Part shown: positions 7,423 to 16,192 of the stretch, piece after piece
Layout of the letters: every line of letters begins with the position of its first letter
Position numbering within the stretch: the stretch's first letter is position 1
From: an uncultured Oscillospiraceae bacterium
Lineage (GTDB): Bacteria; Bacillota; Clostridia; Oscillospirales; Acutalibacteraceae
Reading direction: 5' to 3'
Length of the DNA stretch: 59,881 nucleotides
Assembly: GCA_910587835.1 (NCBI GenBank)
Contig: CAJUNQ010000112.1
Coordinates: 1 to 59,881 of the forward strand
Position numbers and translations under genes: made by a program
Notes under the pieces: generated by a model
What the model saw: the letters and a program-made list of their open reading frames with translations, nothing else
Database searches by the model: none
Told to the model about the DNA's origin: nothing

Positions 7423-9369
7423 ATGAAGTCGATCAAGATGAAAATTCAGGCCAGTATGCTGTTTGTGGTATTTGCCGGGGCTTTGCTGATTGGCATAGTC
7501 ACCGCTTTGCTCAACGCCAAGGGCATTGACTCCATGATGGAGAAGACCCTGGGCCCTGCCACCCAGATGGCGGCGGACGCGGTGCAGTGGCGGATGGACA
7601 AATATTGGACCGCTTTGAGCGAGGCCGCCGCCTCGGATATTTTTCGGGAATCGGCCCCGGACGCACGGGAGCTGGTCTCTGTGCGGGACGATATGGCGGT
7701 GCGCAACGGGTTTGTCTACACGGGAAAGATGGACGCGGACGGCTTTTCCTCCACAGGGGAGAGCTATGCCGGCCAGGACTATTTTGAGCAGTGCAAGGCC
7801 ACTTTGAAGCCCTATATCTCTGACATTATGAACGACGGCAGTCAGATGATTTTTTTGATGGAGGTCCCCATTCTGGTGGACGGACGCTTTGAGGGCCTTG
7901 TCTACGGGGGCATCAACGCTGACTTTTTGTCTGACATTGTGGTGAACCTGGCCATGGGCACAGAGGGCGTGGCCTATGTGCTGGACCAGAAGGGAAATGT
8001 GATTGGCCACCGGGAGCGTTCGGTGGTGGAGGAAGGCTCTAATATGATTGAGGCGGCCAAATCGGACCCCAGCGCAGCGGACGTGGCCGCGGTGAACCAG
8101 CGGATGGTGAACGGGGAGACCGGCTTTGGCGCATACAAATTTTATGGCGACAACAAGCTGGTGGGCTTTGCCCCCATTGGGGGCAACCAGAATTGGAGCA
8201 TTGCCATTGAGATGAGCCAGCGGGAGTTTAAGTCTACCTTGGACCAGAGCATCTGGCTCACGGTGCTGGTGGTGGCTTTGGTGGTGATCGCCAGCTTCCC
8301 GGTGGCGGTGATTGTGGGGCGGTCGATCTCCCGGCCGATTCGGGCCTGTGTGGCCCGGCTGGAAAAGCTGGCGGACGGCGACCTGAAGACCCCGGCCCCG
8401 GTGGTCAGCTCTCGGGATGAAACCGCTGAGCTCACCAAGGCCCTGGATATCACCCGCGCCCGCCTGCATGATGTGGTGCAGGATGTGTCTCACCACCTGG
8501 GCAAAATGGCGGACGGGGACTTTCAGGAGGAGCCGGACCGCACCTATTGGGGGGATTTTGCCGCCATTGCCCAGTCCATCAAAACCATACATGGCTCCCT
8601 GCGGGATACTCTTTCCAGAATCAGCCAGTCGGCGGGCAATGTGGCCCACAGCGCAGGGCAGGTGGCCGACGGGGCCCAGTCTTTGAGCCAGGGCGCTGCC
8701 GAGCAGGCCAGCGCGGTTCAGGAGCTCTCGACCACAGCCGCGGATATTGCGGAAAACGCCAGGCGCACCCTTGCCGCGGCGGAGGAGGCCGGTCAGTTTG
8801 TAGACCAGGCCGGGGCTCAGCTGAACGTGAGCATTGACTATGTGAAGGAGCTGAACTCCGCCACAGAGGCCATGCACAGCTCCTCGCAGGAGATTGGAAA
8901 GATTATTGAGACCATTGAGAACATCGCTTTCCAGACCAATATTCTGGCGTTGAACGCCTCGGTGGAGGCCGCCCGGGCTGGCACGGCTGGAAAGGGCTTT
9001 GCGGTGGTGGCCAACGAGGTGCGCAGGCTTGCCTCCAAGTCTGACGAAGCCGCCAAGGCCACCAAGGAGCTGATTGAGAACTCGATTCAGGCGATTTCAG
9101 AGGGCGGGCGGATTGTCGGCATGGTTACTGAATCTCTGGACAAAACCGGCATGCTGGCGGGGAATGTAACCGTTAAGATGGGCAGCGTGGTTGAGGCGGT
9201 AGAGGGCCAGACCGCGGCCATCTCTCAGGTTACAGAGGGGATTGAGCAGATCTCTTCGGTGGTACATAACACCTCGGCTACCTCTGAGCAGAGCGCGGCT
9301 ACCTCTCAGGCGCTGTTGGAGCAGTCCCGGATGATGAACGAGCTGGTGGGCCGCTTCCGGCTGGAGTAA
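7423..9369 (+). CDS. methyl-accepting chemotaxis protein with Cache sensor
   Basis: A 648-residue transmembrane chemoreceptor. It has an N-terminal membrane span (residues ~10-30), an extracellular Cache-type ligand domain (~35-280, with GYVYTGKMD-like and GQDYFEQCK blocks and VAYVLDQKGNVIGHR), a second span (IWLTVLVVALVVIASFPVAVIVG), a HAMP segment (RPIRACVARLEKLADGD) and a long coiled-coil signalling domain. The CheA-binding hairpin tip IENIAFQTNILALNASVEAARAG is intact. The start was set at ATG 7423 with GGAAGG upstream; the longer open frame is leader. No CheA or CheW gene is nearby. The ligand cannot be inferred. Transcription probably begins near 7102 or from an unseen nearer promoter. 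Confidence 0.95.
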   Translation: MKSIKMKIQASMLFVVFAGALLIGIVTALLNAKGIDSMMEKTLGPATQMAADAVQWRMDKYWTALSEAAASDIFRESAPDARELVSVRDDMAVRNGFVYTGKMDADGFSSTGESYAGQDYFEQCKATLKPYISDIMNDGSQMIFLMEVPILVDGRFEGLVYGGINADFLSDIVVNLAMGTEGVAYVLDQKGNVIGHRERSVVEEGSNMIEAAKSDPSAADVAAVNQRMVNGETGFGAYKFYGDNKLVGFAPIGGNQNWSIAIEMSQREFKSTLDQSIWLTVLVVALVVIASFPVAVIVGRSISRPIRACVARLEKLADGDLKTPAPVVSSRDETAELTKALDITRARLHDVVQDVSHHLGKMADGDFQEEPDRTYWGDFAAIAQSIKTIHGSLRDTLSRISQSAGNVAHSAGQVADGAQSLSQGAAEQASAVQELSTTAADIAENARRTLAAAEEAGQFVDQAGAQLNVSIDYVKELNSATEAMHSSSQEIGKIIETIENIAFQTNILALNASVEAARAGTAGKGFAVVANEVRRLASKSDEAAKATKELIENSIQAISEGGRIVGMVTESLDKTGMLAGNVTVKMGSVVEAVEGQTAAISQVTEGIEQISSVVHNTSATSEQSAATSQALLEQSRMMNELVGRFRLE

Positions 9370-9378
9370 AGCGGCCCC

Positions 9379-9420
9379 AAGCAAGCCCGCCTGCATGGAG
9401 CGCAGACGGGCTTGCTTTTT
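9379..9420 (+). terminator. terminator of the chemoreceptor gene
   Basis: Stem AAGCAAGCCCG..CTGC/GCAG..CGGGCTTGCTT followed by T5, starting 10 bases after the stop codon. Confidence 0.85.
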
Positions 9421-9506
9421 GCGACAATCGGCTTTCTTGGGTGGGCTGTCCCCTGCGCTCTGCGGTTGGAGCGGGCCCTGGAGGAGTCGGATTGAGAGTA
9501 GAATGG

Positions 9507-9546
9507 AAAAAGCCAGAGGGCCTGTCGGCTCTCTGGCTTTTTTATG
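9507..9546. terminator. bidirectional terminator
   Basis: AAAAAGCCAGAG and CTCTGGCTTTTTT form a stem with A- and T-tracts on both sides. It serves the minus-strand phosphodiesterase gene (stop at 9562) and backs up the chemoreceptor terminator. Confidence 0.8.
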
Positions 9547-9561
9547 TTTTATTGAGGGGCT

Positions 9562-10500
9562 CTACTTCATGCGCCGCGCCGCTGTGACACGAGCGGCCTG
9601 CAGCAGCTCGCTGAAGCTTTTTTGAGGGCGGCGTTGGGCCCCGGCGGGCAGAATATGCTCAAAAATCACCAGGCTCCCCAGGGCCTTGGCCCGGTTATAC
9701 TCCTCCTGGCTGCGGATGGTCCAGCTCACCTCCTGCATCCCGAACAGCGTCTTTACCGCCCACATGGCGGGGATGTCCCGGGTGTGCAGATGGTAGGCCT
9801 CAAAGTGGGGGCGGGTGTACCAGTTTGTCAGCAGATTGCGCCCGCAAAAGGCCTGCATGCGGCTGAGCCCGTCGTCTCCCTTTTGGAAGCGGCCCATCAG
9901 CTGGCCCCGCACCACATCCGGCCTGTTTTTCCGGAACCAGCGCACGATCCGGGGGTCGAAGGACTCTACGCAGTACAGGCCCCGGTAGCCGGCCAGCTCC
10001 TTCATGACCAGCGTGCACAGCTCCGCCGGGTCGTTATAGCCCTTCAGCTCAATGATCAGCGGGGTGGAGCCCTTGAGCTGGGCCAGCACCTCCCGGAACA
10101 GGGGAACGGGCTCTTGGGTGCCAAACAGCCGGTAGCCCCGCAGCTCCTCATAGGTCATGGCGGCAATCACCCGGTCGGAGCCGCAGCTGCGCTTCAGGCT
10201 GGGGTCATGGTGCACCACCACCTGTTTGTCCTTGGTCAGCTGCAGGTCGAACTCCATGCCAAAGCCCCCCAGCTCCGCCAGACGAAAGGCCGGCAGGGAG
10301 TTTTCGGGCACGCCTTTTTCCAGGTCGTGAAGGCCCCGGTGGGCGTAGTCAAAGGCTTTGAAGTCCTGAAAGCCGGGCCTGGGCCCCAGCTGGGGGGCAA
10401 TCAGCCACAGCCAGGCCAGCGCCGCCGCCAAAGCTGCCAGCAATATGCCTGCCAGAACCGGCCCCCCTGGCGTACCTGCCTGTAGTATCATCATAAGCAT
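9562..10500 (-). CDS. membrane-anchored glycerophosphodiester phosphodiesterase
   Basis: A ~312-residue enzyme of the UgpQ/GDPD family that splits glycerophosphodiesters to glycerol 3-phosphate and an alcohol. One N-terminal membrane helix (PVLAGILLAALAAALAWLWLIA) anchors it, then the TIM-barrel with family residues AHRG..PENSLPAF, the metal ligands in EFDLQLTKD, HHDPSL, and IIELKGY. These cover all expected catalytic positions. The start is uncertain: ATG at 10500 or ATG at 10494/10491, all near GAAGGGCAGG; the frame is open to 10557. It stands alone between a terminator and a pseudogene region. A role in lipid or teichoic-acid turnover is possible. Confidence 0.9.
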   Translation of the reverse strand: MLMMILQAGTPGGPVLAGILLAALAAALAWLWLIAPQLGPRPGFQDFKAFDYAHRGLHDLEKGVPENSLPAFRLAELGGFGMEFDLQLTKDKQVVVHHDPSLKRSCGSDRVIAAMTYEELRGYRLFGTQEPVPLFREVLAQLKGSTPLIIELKGYNDPAELCTLVMKELAGYRGLYCVESFDPRIVRWFRKNRPDVVRGQLMGRFQKGDDGLSRMQAFCGRNLLTNWYTRPHFEAYHLHTRDIPAMWAVKTLFGMQEVSWTIRSQEEYNRAKALGSLVIFEHILPAGAQRRPQKSFSELLQAARVTAARRMK

Positions 10501-10842
10501 CCTGCCCTTCTGTGTTTGGTTTGACTCCATCATATACCAAAGCGAAGGATTTTTCAAGCCCCAGATGGTAGGGGGGCTTTTACAAGAAAGAGTTTTTGAA
10601 GGGGGAATGGCCTCCGGCGGCTCAGGTGGGGGGCCTTGAGAAGCCTGCCAACGCTGAAAAGGAGGACAAAGCTTTCTGGACGCTTGTCGAAAGTCTTGCT
10701 TATTTGCGCTTTGCTTTGGGCGCTCTTATGGGAGGGGGTTTTTGAGAGGTCGGGGGAAGGGGTTTTCTTTTCTGTCTGGAACATGACATACGGCTGTCTG
10801 GTTCTCTCTGTTATGATAAGCGTGTCAAAAATAACCATAGTA
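10501..10842. other. intergenic region without recognised features
   Basis: Several short open frames exist but none has a recognisable product together with a ribosome binding site. GGAGG-like sequences occur by base composition only. Nothing further is supported. Confidence 0.5.
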
Positions 10843-11026
10843 TTCTAATTTTCTTACGGTGATGTTTGATACAAAGGAGGAGGTGCAAAGGGCCTATGAG
10901 GTGATGAAGGAGGGGAGCCAGACCATCTACCCCATGGAGGCCACGCCTTACAGCTCCTGCCGGGTGGTTTTTGTGGACAAATTCGGGATTCGCTGGGGGA
11001 TTATGACCGAGCAGACCGAGCGGTGA
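10843..11026 (+). pseudogene. C-terminal remnant of a PhnB/YjdN-like VOC protein
   Basis: Translating 10862-11026 gives 54 residues: FDTKEEVQRAYEVMKEG, then PYSSCRVVFVDKFG, then WGIMTEQTER and a stop. This is the C-terminal third of the PhnB-like glyoxalase-superfamily (VOC) proteins common in Firmicutes. The preceding codons NFLTV also fit the family, but stop codons lie just upstream and no N-terminal half is present. It is therefore a decayed fragment with no expected function. Confidence 0.7.
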
Positions 11027-11077
11027 ATTTCTGCCGGCGGGCCTGCCTCCCGCTGGGGCGAGACATGGGGAGGACGA

Positions 11078-11123
11078 AGAAGAAAGCAGGCTGTTTCCGT
11101 TGCAGAAACAGTCTGCTTTCTTC
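11078..11123. terminator. bidirectional terminator downstream of the radical SAM gene
   Basis: A near-perfect 19 bp stem (GAAGAAAGCAGGCTGTTTC and GAAACAGTCTGCTTTCTTC) with an eight-base loop lies seven bases past the stop codon of the minus-strand radical SAM gene. It probably closes the rnc operon. Confidence 0.8.
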
Positions 11124-11129
11124 TGGTTG

Positions 11130-12137
11130 TTATCGGTCAATCCGCCAGCTGCCTGGTTCCAGGGAGGCGTCCTGTACAAACTGTACCTGCCAGCCAAAGG
11201 CTTGCAGCTTTTGCAGGTTCTCCCTCCCCTGCCCCAGGGCGGTAGAGACGTGCCGGGGATGCACTGCCACGGTGCAGCGGCCAGGGCCGTGGGGCTTCAG
11301 CGATTGAGTCAGCCTGAGCAGAAACCTCCGGCTCTCCGCCAGCTGGCGAAAGGCCGGGTGGTAGGGACCGGCCAGACGGCTGGCCTCCACCGCTGGGCTG
11401 GGGTGCAGCCCCATGCGGATGACCCGTACCCCGGCCCCCTCAAACAGGTCCAGCAGGGCCGCGCACAGGTCTACCGCCTGTTCCAGAGTCTGGGGGCGGT
11501 ATTGGCCGGTCTGGTAAAGTCGGGCCAGGCCGGTGTTGGGGAGGACGATGGCTGGGTAGACCCGCACCGTGGCCGGGCCCAGGGCAATGAGGCCTTGGGC
11601 GGTGGCCAGGTCCTTTTCAGGGGTGCTGGCGTAGAGGCCGGTCATCATTTGCAGTCCCAGCTCCAGCCCGGCCTGACGGATGCGCTCCGCCGCCTCCCTG
11701 GTTTGGGCGGCTGTGTGGCCCCGGCGGTTGGCCCGCAGCACCTGGTTGTCCATGGACTGGGCCCCCAGCTCTACCGCGGTCACCCGGTGGGCCTTCAGCA
11801 CTGCCAGAATCTGGGGGTCAATGGCATCGGGCCGGGTGGAGCAGCGCACCCCCCGGAAGCCCCAACGCTCCACCGCAGCCTTTGCCGCAGTGAGCAGGGC
11901 CAGCATGTAGGCCTGGTCAATGGCAGTAAAGCTGCCCCCAAAAAAGGCGATCTCCGCCTGCTCCCGGCGGGGGCCCAGGGTCTCTGCCCCCCGCCGGGCC
12001 GCAGACCACACGTCCTCTGGGGTTGGGGGGCTTTGGGCCTGCCCGGTGATGGCCCTCTGGTCGCAGAAGCTGCACTGCCGGGGACAGCCCAGATGGGGCA
12101 CAAAAATGCTGATGTTGGCGTGCTTCTCCCGGCCCAT
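11130..12137 (-). CDS. Elp3-like radical SAM protein
   Basis: A 335-residue radical S-adenosylmethionine enzyme. The [4Fe-4S] motif is CPRQCSFC (residues ~18-25), followed by FFGGSFTAI, VELGAQSMD and GLQMMTGLY, the pattern of the elongator protein 3/coproporphyrinogen-oxidase-like group. In Clostridia this gene is regularly found next to rnc. Its substrate is not known. The ATG overlaps the rnc stop codon by one base (TGATG), so the two are translationally coupled. The C-terminal ~60 residues have no recognised domain. Confidence 0.88.
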   Translation of the reverse strand: MGREKHANISIFVPHLGCPRQCSFCDQRAITGQAQSPPTPEDVWSAARRGAETLGPRREQAEIAFFGGSFTAIDQAYMLALLTAAKAAVERWGFRGVRCSTRPDAIDPQILAVLKAHRVTAVELGAQSMDNQVLRANRRGHTAAQTREAAERIRQAGLELGLQMMTGLYASTPEKDLATAQGLIALGPATVRVYPAIVLPNTGLARLYQTGQYRPQTLEQAVDLCAALLDLFEGAGVRVIRMGLHPSPAVEASRLAGPYHPAFRQLAESRRFLLRLTQSLKPHGPGRCTVAVHPRHVSTALGQGRENLQKLQAFGWQVQFVQDASLEPGSWRIDR

Positions 12138-12817
12138 CAGTAGCCCATCAGCTCCAAAGCCTCCCGGGCGGCCTGCTGCTCGGCCTCCTTTTTGCTTCTG
12201 CCGCCGCCCTTGCCGATTACGTTGCTGTTCAGGTGCACCTCCACGGTAAAATGCTTCTGGTGGTCGGGGCCGCTCTCGCCGGTGACCACATACTCCAGAC
12301 GCTCCTCCGGGTTCTGCTGAATGATCTCCTGCAGGGTGGTTTTATAGTCCTTGAAGGTGCGGCTGCTGCGGGTTTTGGCGGCGGGGACGATAAAGCGCAG
12401 AATAAAGGCCTTGGCCTTTTCCAGGTCGCCGCTGTCCAGGTAGATGGCCGCTGTGGTGGACTCGAACACGTCCGCCAGTATGCTGGGACGCTCCCGACCG
12501 CCGGAGTGCATCTCCCCGTGGCTCAGCCGGAGAAAGCTGCCCACATCCAGGCTGCGGGAAAAGCCGCAGAGGGATTTTTCGCACACCAGCGCGGCCCGGG
12601 TTTTGGTGAGCTGGCCCTCGGGCAGGCTGGCATAGTGGGTGAACAGGTACTCGGCGGTGACAAAGCCCAGCACCGAGTCCCCCAGAAATTCCAGCCGCTC
12701 ATAGCTCTGGCAGCGGTTCTCGTTGGCGTAGGATGAGTGGGTCAGGGCTGTTTCCAGCAGGGTTCTGTCCTTGAACTGGTAGCCGATGCGCTTTTCGTAT
12801 TCTTCCAGTGGTTTCAT
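12137..12817 (-). CDS. rnc: ribonuclease III
   Basis: A 226-residue double-strand-specific endoribonuclease for rRNA and mRNA processing. The catalytic signature ERLEFLGDSVLG is at residues ~38-49 and the second acidic cluster is in ILADVFESTTAAIYLDSG. The C-terminal double-stranded RNA-binding domain is recognisable (DYKTTLQEIIQQNPEERLEYVV..GGGRSKKEAEQQAAREAL). The start at 12817 has AGGAG eight bases upstream; the frame is open for another 350 bases, but that part is not family-like. In most Clostridia plsX, acpP and rnc are adjacent. Here acpP is absent and an 820 bp repeat-filled gap lies between plsX and rnc. Confidence 0.96.
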   Translation of the reverse strand: MKPLEEYEKRIGYQFKDRTLLETALTHSSYANENRCQSYERLEFLGDSVLGFVTAEYLFTHYASLPEGQLTKTRAALVCEKSLCGFSRSLDVGSFLRLSHGEMHSGGRERPSILADVFESTTAAIYLDSGDLEKAKAFILRFIVPAAKTRSSRTFKDYKTTLQEIIQQNPEERLEYVVTGESGPDHQKHFTVEVHLNSNVIGKGGGRSKKEAEQQAAREALELMGY

Positions 12818-13477
12818 GGTTGCAGTCTCCTGTTTCGTGTGATGCTGTGCTTGGGGAGGTGGTTTTGCTTTTCTTTTTGATTGGTTGGGGGTGGGCGGCG
12901 GGTCGGGAGCTTCTGACATTGCCCTTCGGGCAGAGCCACCCGATGTGGAGCTTCGTTCCACATCGCTGTTTGCCTCGAGTCCGAAGGAGTCGCCTTTTAC
13001 TTTGCAAAAGTACCGGCAAACTCCTACCGGTAGTCGCTCAACTATTTGGCGGCAGCGGCTCTCTTGTCTTGAACTCGGTTGGGTCAGAATGGTTCCTCTA
13101 CTTGGCAAAGCCAAGTAGGTGGCAAAGCCAAGTAGGTGGCAAAGCCAAGTAGGCGGTAAAGCCAAGTAGGCTCCCCTCTCCCCCGACGCTTAGGGATTAA
13201 GGGCATTGTCGAATGGCCGCTAAAGCGGCCATTCGATAAGAAACCCCCGGCGAGGGGTGAGCGTCTGCCGGTGGCAGACAAGCTGCGAACCGACCGAGGC
13301 GAAGCCGAGACTCTCACGAGAAATGTCCCACTGGGACATTTCTCTATCTTCCTGCGCTTTTGTTGCGATTTTAAGGGCAAGGGATTAAGGTCGCCGCCGG
13401 CGGCTTAAGAATCTTCAAAAGCTTTTGATACGCGCACCTTGGTTGGGGGGCGCTTTGGGTTTTTGCGCGCGGTTTTA
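12818..13477. other. gene-free gap between plsX and rnc with palindromes
   Basis: No gene was recognised; acpP, which often sits here, is missing. Two near-perfect palindromes occur: TCGAATGGCCGC-TAAA-GCGGCCATTCGA (about 13210-13237) and AGAAATGTCCCA-CTGGGACATTTCT (about 13318-13343), together with GTCTGCC/GGCAGAC. The region also holds the 17 bp tandem repeats listed separately. Base composition stays high in GC. Confidence 0.6.
13104..13171 (+). repeat. four tandem copies of a 17 bp repeat
   Basis: The unit is GGCAAAGCCAAGTAGGT. Copies lie at 13104-13120, 13121-13137, 13138-13154 and 13155-13171, with single-base changes in the last two. Each contains a short TTGGC..GCCAA-like element. No function is known. 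Confidence 0.85.
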
Positions 13478-13637
13478 GAACTTGTACCGATAGGATTTGC
13501 ACCTGGATTTTCGAGCAAATTTCACGGTTGACAAGGCGCAAACCCGCAGGCAATCTCGCGATTGGCAAGGGTTTGCAACACAGTCAACTGTGAAATTTGC
13601 CGAAAAGGCAGGTGCAAACTCCTATTGGTACAAGTTC
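13478..13637. repeat. 160 bp imperfect inverted repeat ending at the plsX stop codon
   Basis: The outer arms pair as GAACTTGTACCGATAGGATTT on the left with the complement of AACTCCTATTGGTACAAGTTC on the right (two or three mismatches). Pairing continues inwards through CACCTG/CAGGTG, CAAATTTCAC/GTGAAATTTG, GTTGAC/GTCAAC and GCAAACCC/GGGTTTGC. The right end abuts the plsX stop codon directly (13638). It looks like a MITE-like palindromic element or a very long terminator stem. There is no T-run to support the latter. Confidence 0.8.
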
Positions 13638-14633
13638 TTAGTTTGCCAGGGCTTGGGTGATGGCTTCTACATAGCCTGACTGGGTGCAGTCCCGCACCAG
13701 CTTGAGGGCGCTTTGCACTGCCTTGGCTTTGGCGTTGCCATGCATTTTGAACACCGGCTTTGCCGCCCCCAGAATGGGCGCGCCTCCATAGGAATTGTAG
13801 TCCATGGTCTTTTTCAGCCCCTGCAGGTCTCCGTAAATCAGGGCCGCTGCCAGCTTATTTTTTACGTTCTTCTGGAAGATATCCTTCACCATGCCCATCA
13901 TAGCCAACGCCGTGCCCTCATACAGCTTGAGCACCGTGTTGCCCGTAAAGCCGTCGGCCACTGCCACGTCGCAGGCCCCGTAGGGGATGTCCCGGGGCTC
14001 CACATTCCCCACAAAGTTCAGGCCCGGGCAGCTTTTCAGCAGGGCATAGGCCTCCTGGCGCAGGTCGTCGCCCTTGTGGGACTCTGTCCCCACATTCACC
14101 AGGCCCACCCGGGGGGCCTGCACCCCCATCACATTCTCCATGTACGCCGAACCCATCAGACCGAATTGCAGCAGCATATCCGCCCGGCAGACCACATTGG
14201 CTCCCCCGTCGCACACCATAAAGGGGGTTTTGGTGGTGGGCAGCACTGGGGCAAAGGCCACCCGCTTCACCCCTTTCATTCGCTTGACCAGCATGGTGGC
14301 CCCCACGGTGAGGGCTCCGCTGTTGCCCGCGCTGGCAAAGGCGTCGCCCTTGCCCTGGGCCAGGGCCCGCATACCCACGGCCATGGAGCTTGCCGCCTTC
14401 TCCTTCAGAATACTGCTTGGCTCGTCCTCCATGGTCAGGGTCTGGCTGGCGTGGAGCACCTCCATTTTGCGAAAAGACTCCTCCAAGCCCAGCTCCTTGG
14501 CGCAGGCCAGCAGCTGGTCCTTGTCTCCTGCCAGGGCCACGTCAATGCCCAAGGGCTCCATGGCCTGGGCGCAGCCCAGCAGAATCTCCCGGGGCGCGTT
14601 GTCCCCCCCAAAAGCGTCTACGATAATGCGCAT
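13638..14633 (-). CDS. plsX: phosphate acyltransferase PlsX
   Basis: A 331-residue enzyme converting acyl-ACP and phosphate to acyl-phosphate, the acyl donor for PlsY. The family start MRIIVDAFGGDNAP, the GNSGALTVGATMLVKR block and the C-terminal VADGFTGNTVLKLYEGTA are all present, and the length is normal. The ATG overlaps the end of trmFO by 16 bases, so the two are coupled. The partner plsY is in the same window at 24.9 kb. The stop codon is directly next to a long inverted repeat, and the usual neighbour acpP is absent. Confidence 0.97.
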   Translation of the reverse strand: MRIIVDAFGGDNAPREILLGCAQAMEPLGIDVALAGDKDQLLACAKELGLEESFRKMEVLHASQTLTMEDEPSSILKEKAASSMAVGMRALAQGKGDAFASAGNSGALTVGATMLVKRMKGVKRVAFAPVLPTTKTPFMVCDGGANVVCRADMLLQFGLMGSAYMENVMGVQAPRVGLVNVGTESHKGDDLRQEAYALLKSCPGLNFVGNVEPRDIPYGACDVAVADGFTGNTVLKLYEGTALAMMGMVKDIFQKNVKNKLAAALIYGDLQGLKKTMDYNSYGGAPILGAAKPVFKMHGNAKAKAVQSALKLVRDCTQSGYVEAITQALAN

Positions 14634-15964
14634 GTTGTTCCTCCCAAGTAGTCAGTCAATGCCTGCAAGGCCCGCTGGGCCAGCCGGCTGTAGCGTTCCC
14701 GCTTGTCCCGCACCCGCTCTGGCAGCGGGGGCAGAATGCCGAAATTCGCCCCCATGGGCTGAAAATCCTTGCCCTCATACCCGGAGACATACCGGCTCAG
14801 GGCTCCTGTCATGGTCTCTTCGGGCAGAACCAGCGGCTCCTGGCCCCGCAGCCGCCGGGCCAGGTTCCGCCCTGCCAGCAGGCCGCTGGCCGCGGACTCC
14901 ATATAGCCCTCTACCCCGGTCATCTGTCCGGCAAAAAACAGATCTGGCCTGGCCCGCAGGGAGAAGTCTCCGTTGAGCAGCCGGGGGGAGTTGAGAAAGG
15001 TGTTGCGGTGCATCACCCCATACCGGGCGAACTCCGCCCGCTCCAACCCGGGAATCATGCCGAACACCCGCTTTTGCTCGCCAAACCGCAGGTTGGTTTG
15101 AAAGCCCACCAGATTGTAGAGGCTGTTCTCCCGGTTCTCGGTGCGCAGCTGCAAAACCGCCCAGGGCCTGTGCCCGGTGCGGGGGTCGGTCAGGCCCACG
15201 GGCTTCATGGGGCCGTATCGGATGGCGTCCCGGCCCCGGGAGGCCAGGACCTCAATGGGCATACAGCCCTCATAGACCTTGGGGCCAGCCTGGTCCACCC
15301 CGTGGGCAGCCTGGTCCACGCCGTGGACAGGGGCCCGCTCAGCGCCCAGCAGCGCCTCTAAAAAGGCCTCATACTCCGCCTTGTTCATGGGGCAGTTGAT
15401 GTAGTCCCCGTCCCCCTCTCCCCGGCCGTAGCGGTCGGCGGTAAAGCAGCGGCTCATGTCAATGCTCTCTCGGGTGACAATGGGGGCGGCGGCGTCAAAA
15501 AAGTGGAGCCCGCCTCCGCAGAGGGTCTCGATCTCCCCGGCCAGACTGTCTGAGGTAAGGGGGCCTGTGGCAATGACCGCCGGGCCCGCCGGGATGGCTT
15601 CCAGCTCCCGGCGTTCCAGGGTGATCAGGGGGTGGCTCTCCACCGCCTGGGTGACCAGCCGGGAGAAGGCCTCCCGGTCTACCGCCAGGGCGCCCCCTGC
15701 GGGCACTGCCGTCTGTTGGGCAATGGGCACCAGCAGAGAGCCCAGGCGGCGCATCTCCTCCTTCAGCAGCCCGGCGGCGGACTCTACCCGGGCGGCTTTC
15801 AGGGAGTTGGAGCAGACCAGCTCCGCCAGCAGCGGGCTTTTGTGGGCCGGGCTGAAGCGGCCCGGCTTCATGTCCATCAGGCGGACGGGCAGGCCCTGGC
15901 CTGCCAGCTGCCACGCAGCCTCGCAGCCGGCCAGGCCGCCGCCCACCACGGTTATTTTTTCCAT
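14618..15964 (-). CDS. trmFO: methylenetetrahydrofolate--tRNA-(uracil-5-)-methyltransferase
   Basis: A 448-residue folate- and FAD-dependent enzyme that makes m5U54 in the tRNA T-loop. The N-terminal FAD motif is VVGGGLAGCEAAWQLA. Family blocks ELVCSNSLKA, FFDAAAPIVTRESID, PMNKAEYEAF and AGQMTGVEGYMESAASGLLAG are all visible. The start at 15964 has GGGGGA upstream; the frame is open to 16087, but that part is repeat sequence. An eleven-residue insertion near 242 contains a local HGVDQA duplication, a small recent in-frame expansion. Confidence 0.96.
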   Translation of the reverse strand: MEKITVVGGGLAGCEAAWQLAGQGLPVRLMDMKPGRFSPAHKSPLLAELVCSNSLKAARVESAAGLLKEEMRRLGSLLVPIAQQTAVPAGGALAVDREAFSRLVTQAVESHPLITLERRELEAIPAGPAVIATGPLTSDSLAGEIETLCGGGLHFFDAAAPIVTRESIDMSRCFTADRYGRGEGDGDYINCPMNKAEYEAFLEALLGAERAPVHGVDQAAHGVDQAGPKVYEGCMPIEVLASRGRDAIRYGPMKPVGLTDPRTGHRPWAVLQLRTENRENSLYNLVGFQTNLRFGEQKRVFGMIPGLERAEFARYGVMHRNTFLNSPRLLNGDFSLRARPDLFFAGQMTGVEGYMESAASGLLAGRNLARRLRGQEPLVLPEETMTGALSRYVSGYEGKDFQPMGANFGILPPLPERVRDKRERYSRLAQRALQALTDYLGGTTCALS

Positions 15965-16027
15965 ATTGTCCCCCGTTCCGGCGGGTTTGCCGGTTTTTGT
16001 CGTTTCTCCCCAGCCGCCCTGGACACT

Positions 16028-16192
16028 TAGGGCTTGTTTGAAAATAGAGGAAATGCCGGATTTTTGGTCCAAAGGAGGCGATTTCAAGGAGAAAACCGCA
16101 AGTAATACTTGCGTATTATGAGGATTTTCAACGCAGAAAGCGACTGCTTTGGGGCAAAAAGACGGTGTTTTCGATTTTTCAAACGAGCCCTA
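16028..16192 (+). mobile_element. MITE-like palindromic repeat, copy A
   Basis: A ~165 bp element with terminal inverted repeats TAGGGCTTGTTTGAAAAT and ATTTTTCAAACGAGCCCTA. Shared internal blocks are GAGGAAATGCCGGATTTTTG, AAGGAGAAAACCGCAAG, GAGGATTTTCAACGCAGAAAG and GGGGCAAAAAGACGG. Related copies are at 16191-16356, 29332-29518 (opposite strand) and 59741 to the window end. It encodes nothing. The flanking TA could be a target duplication. Confidence 0.8.

Noticed and set aside
10636..10848. 70-codon plus frame (MRSLPTLKRR...)
   Set aside because: No ribosome binding site of quality, no family, and it lies in decayed sequence beside a pseudogene.
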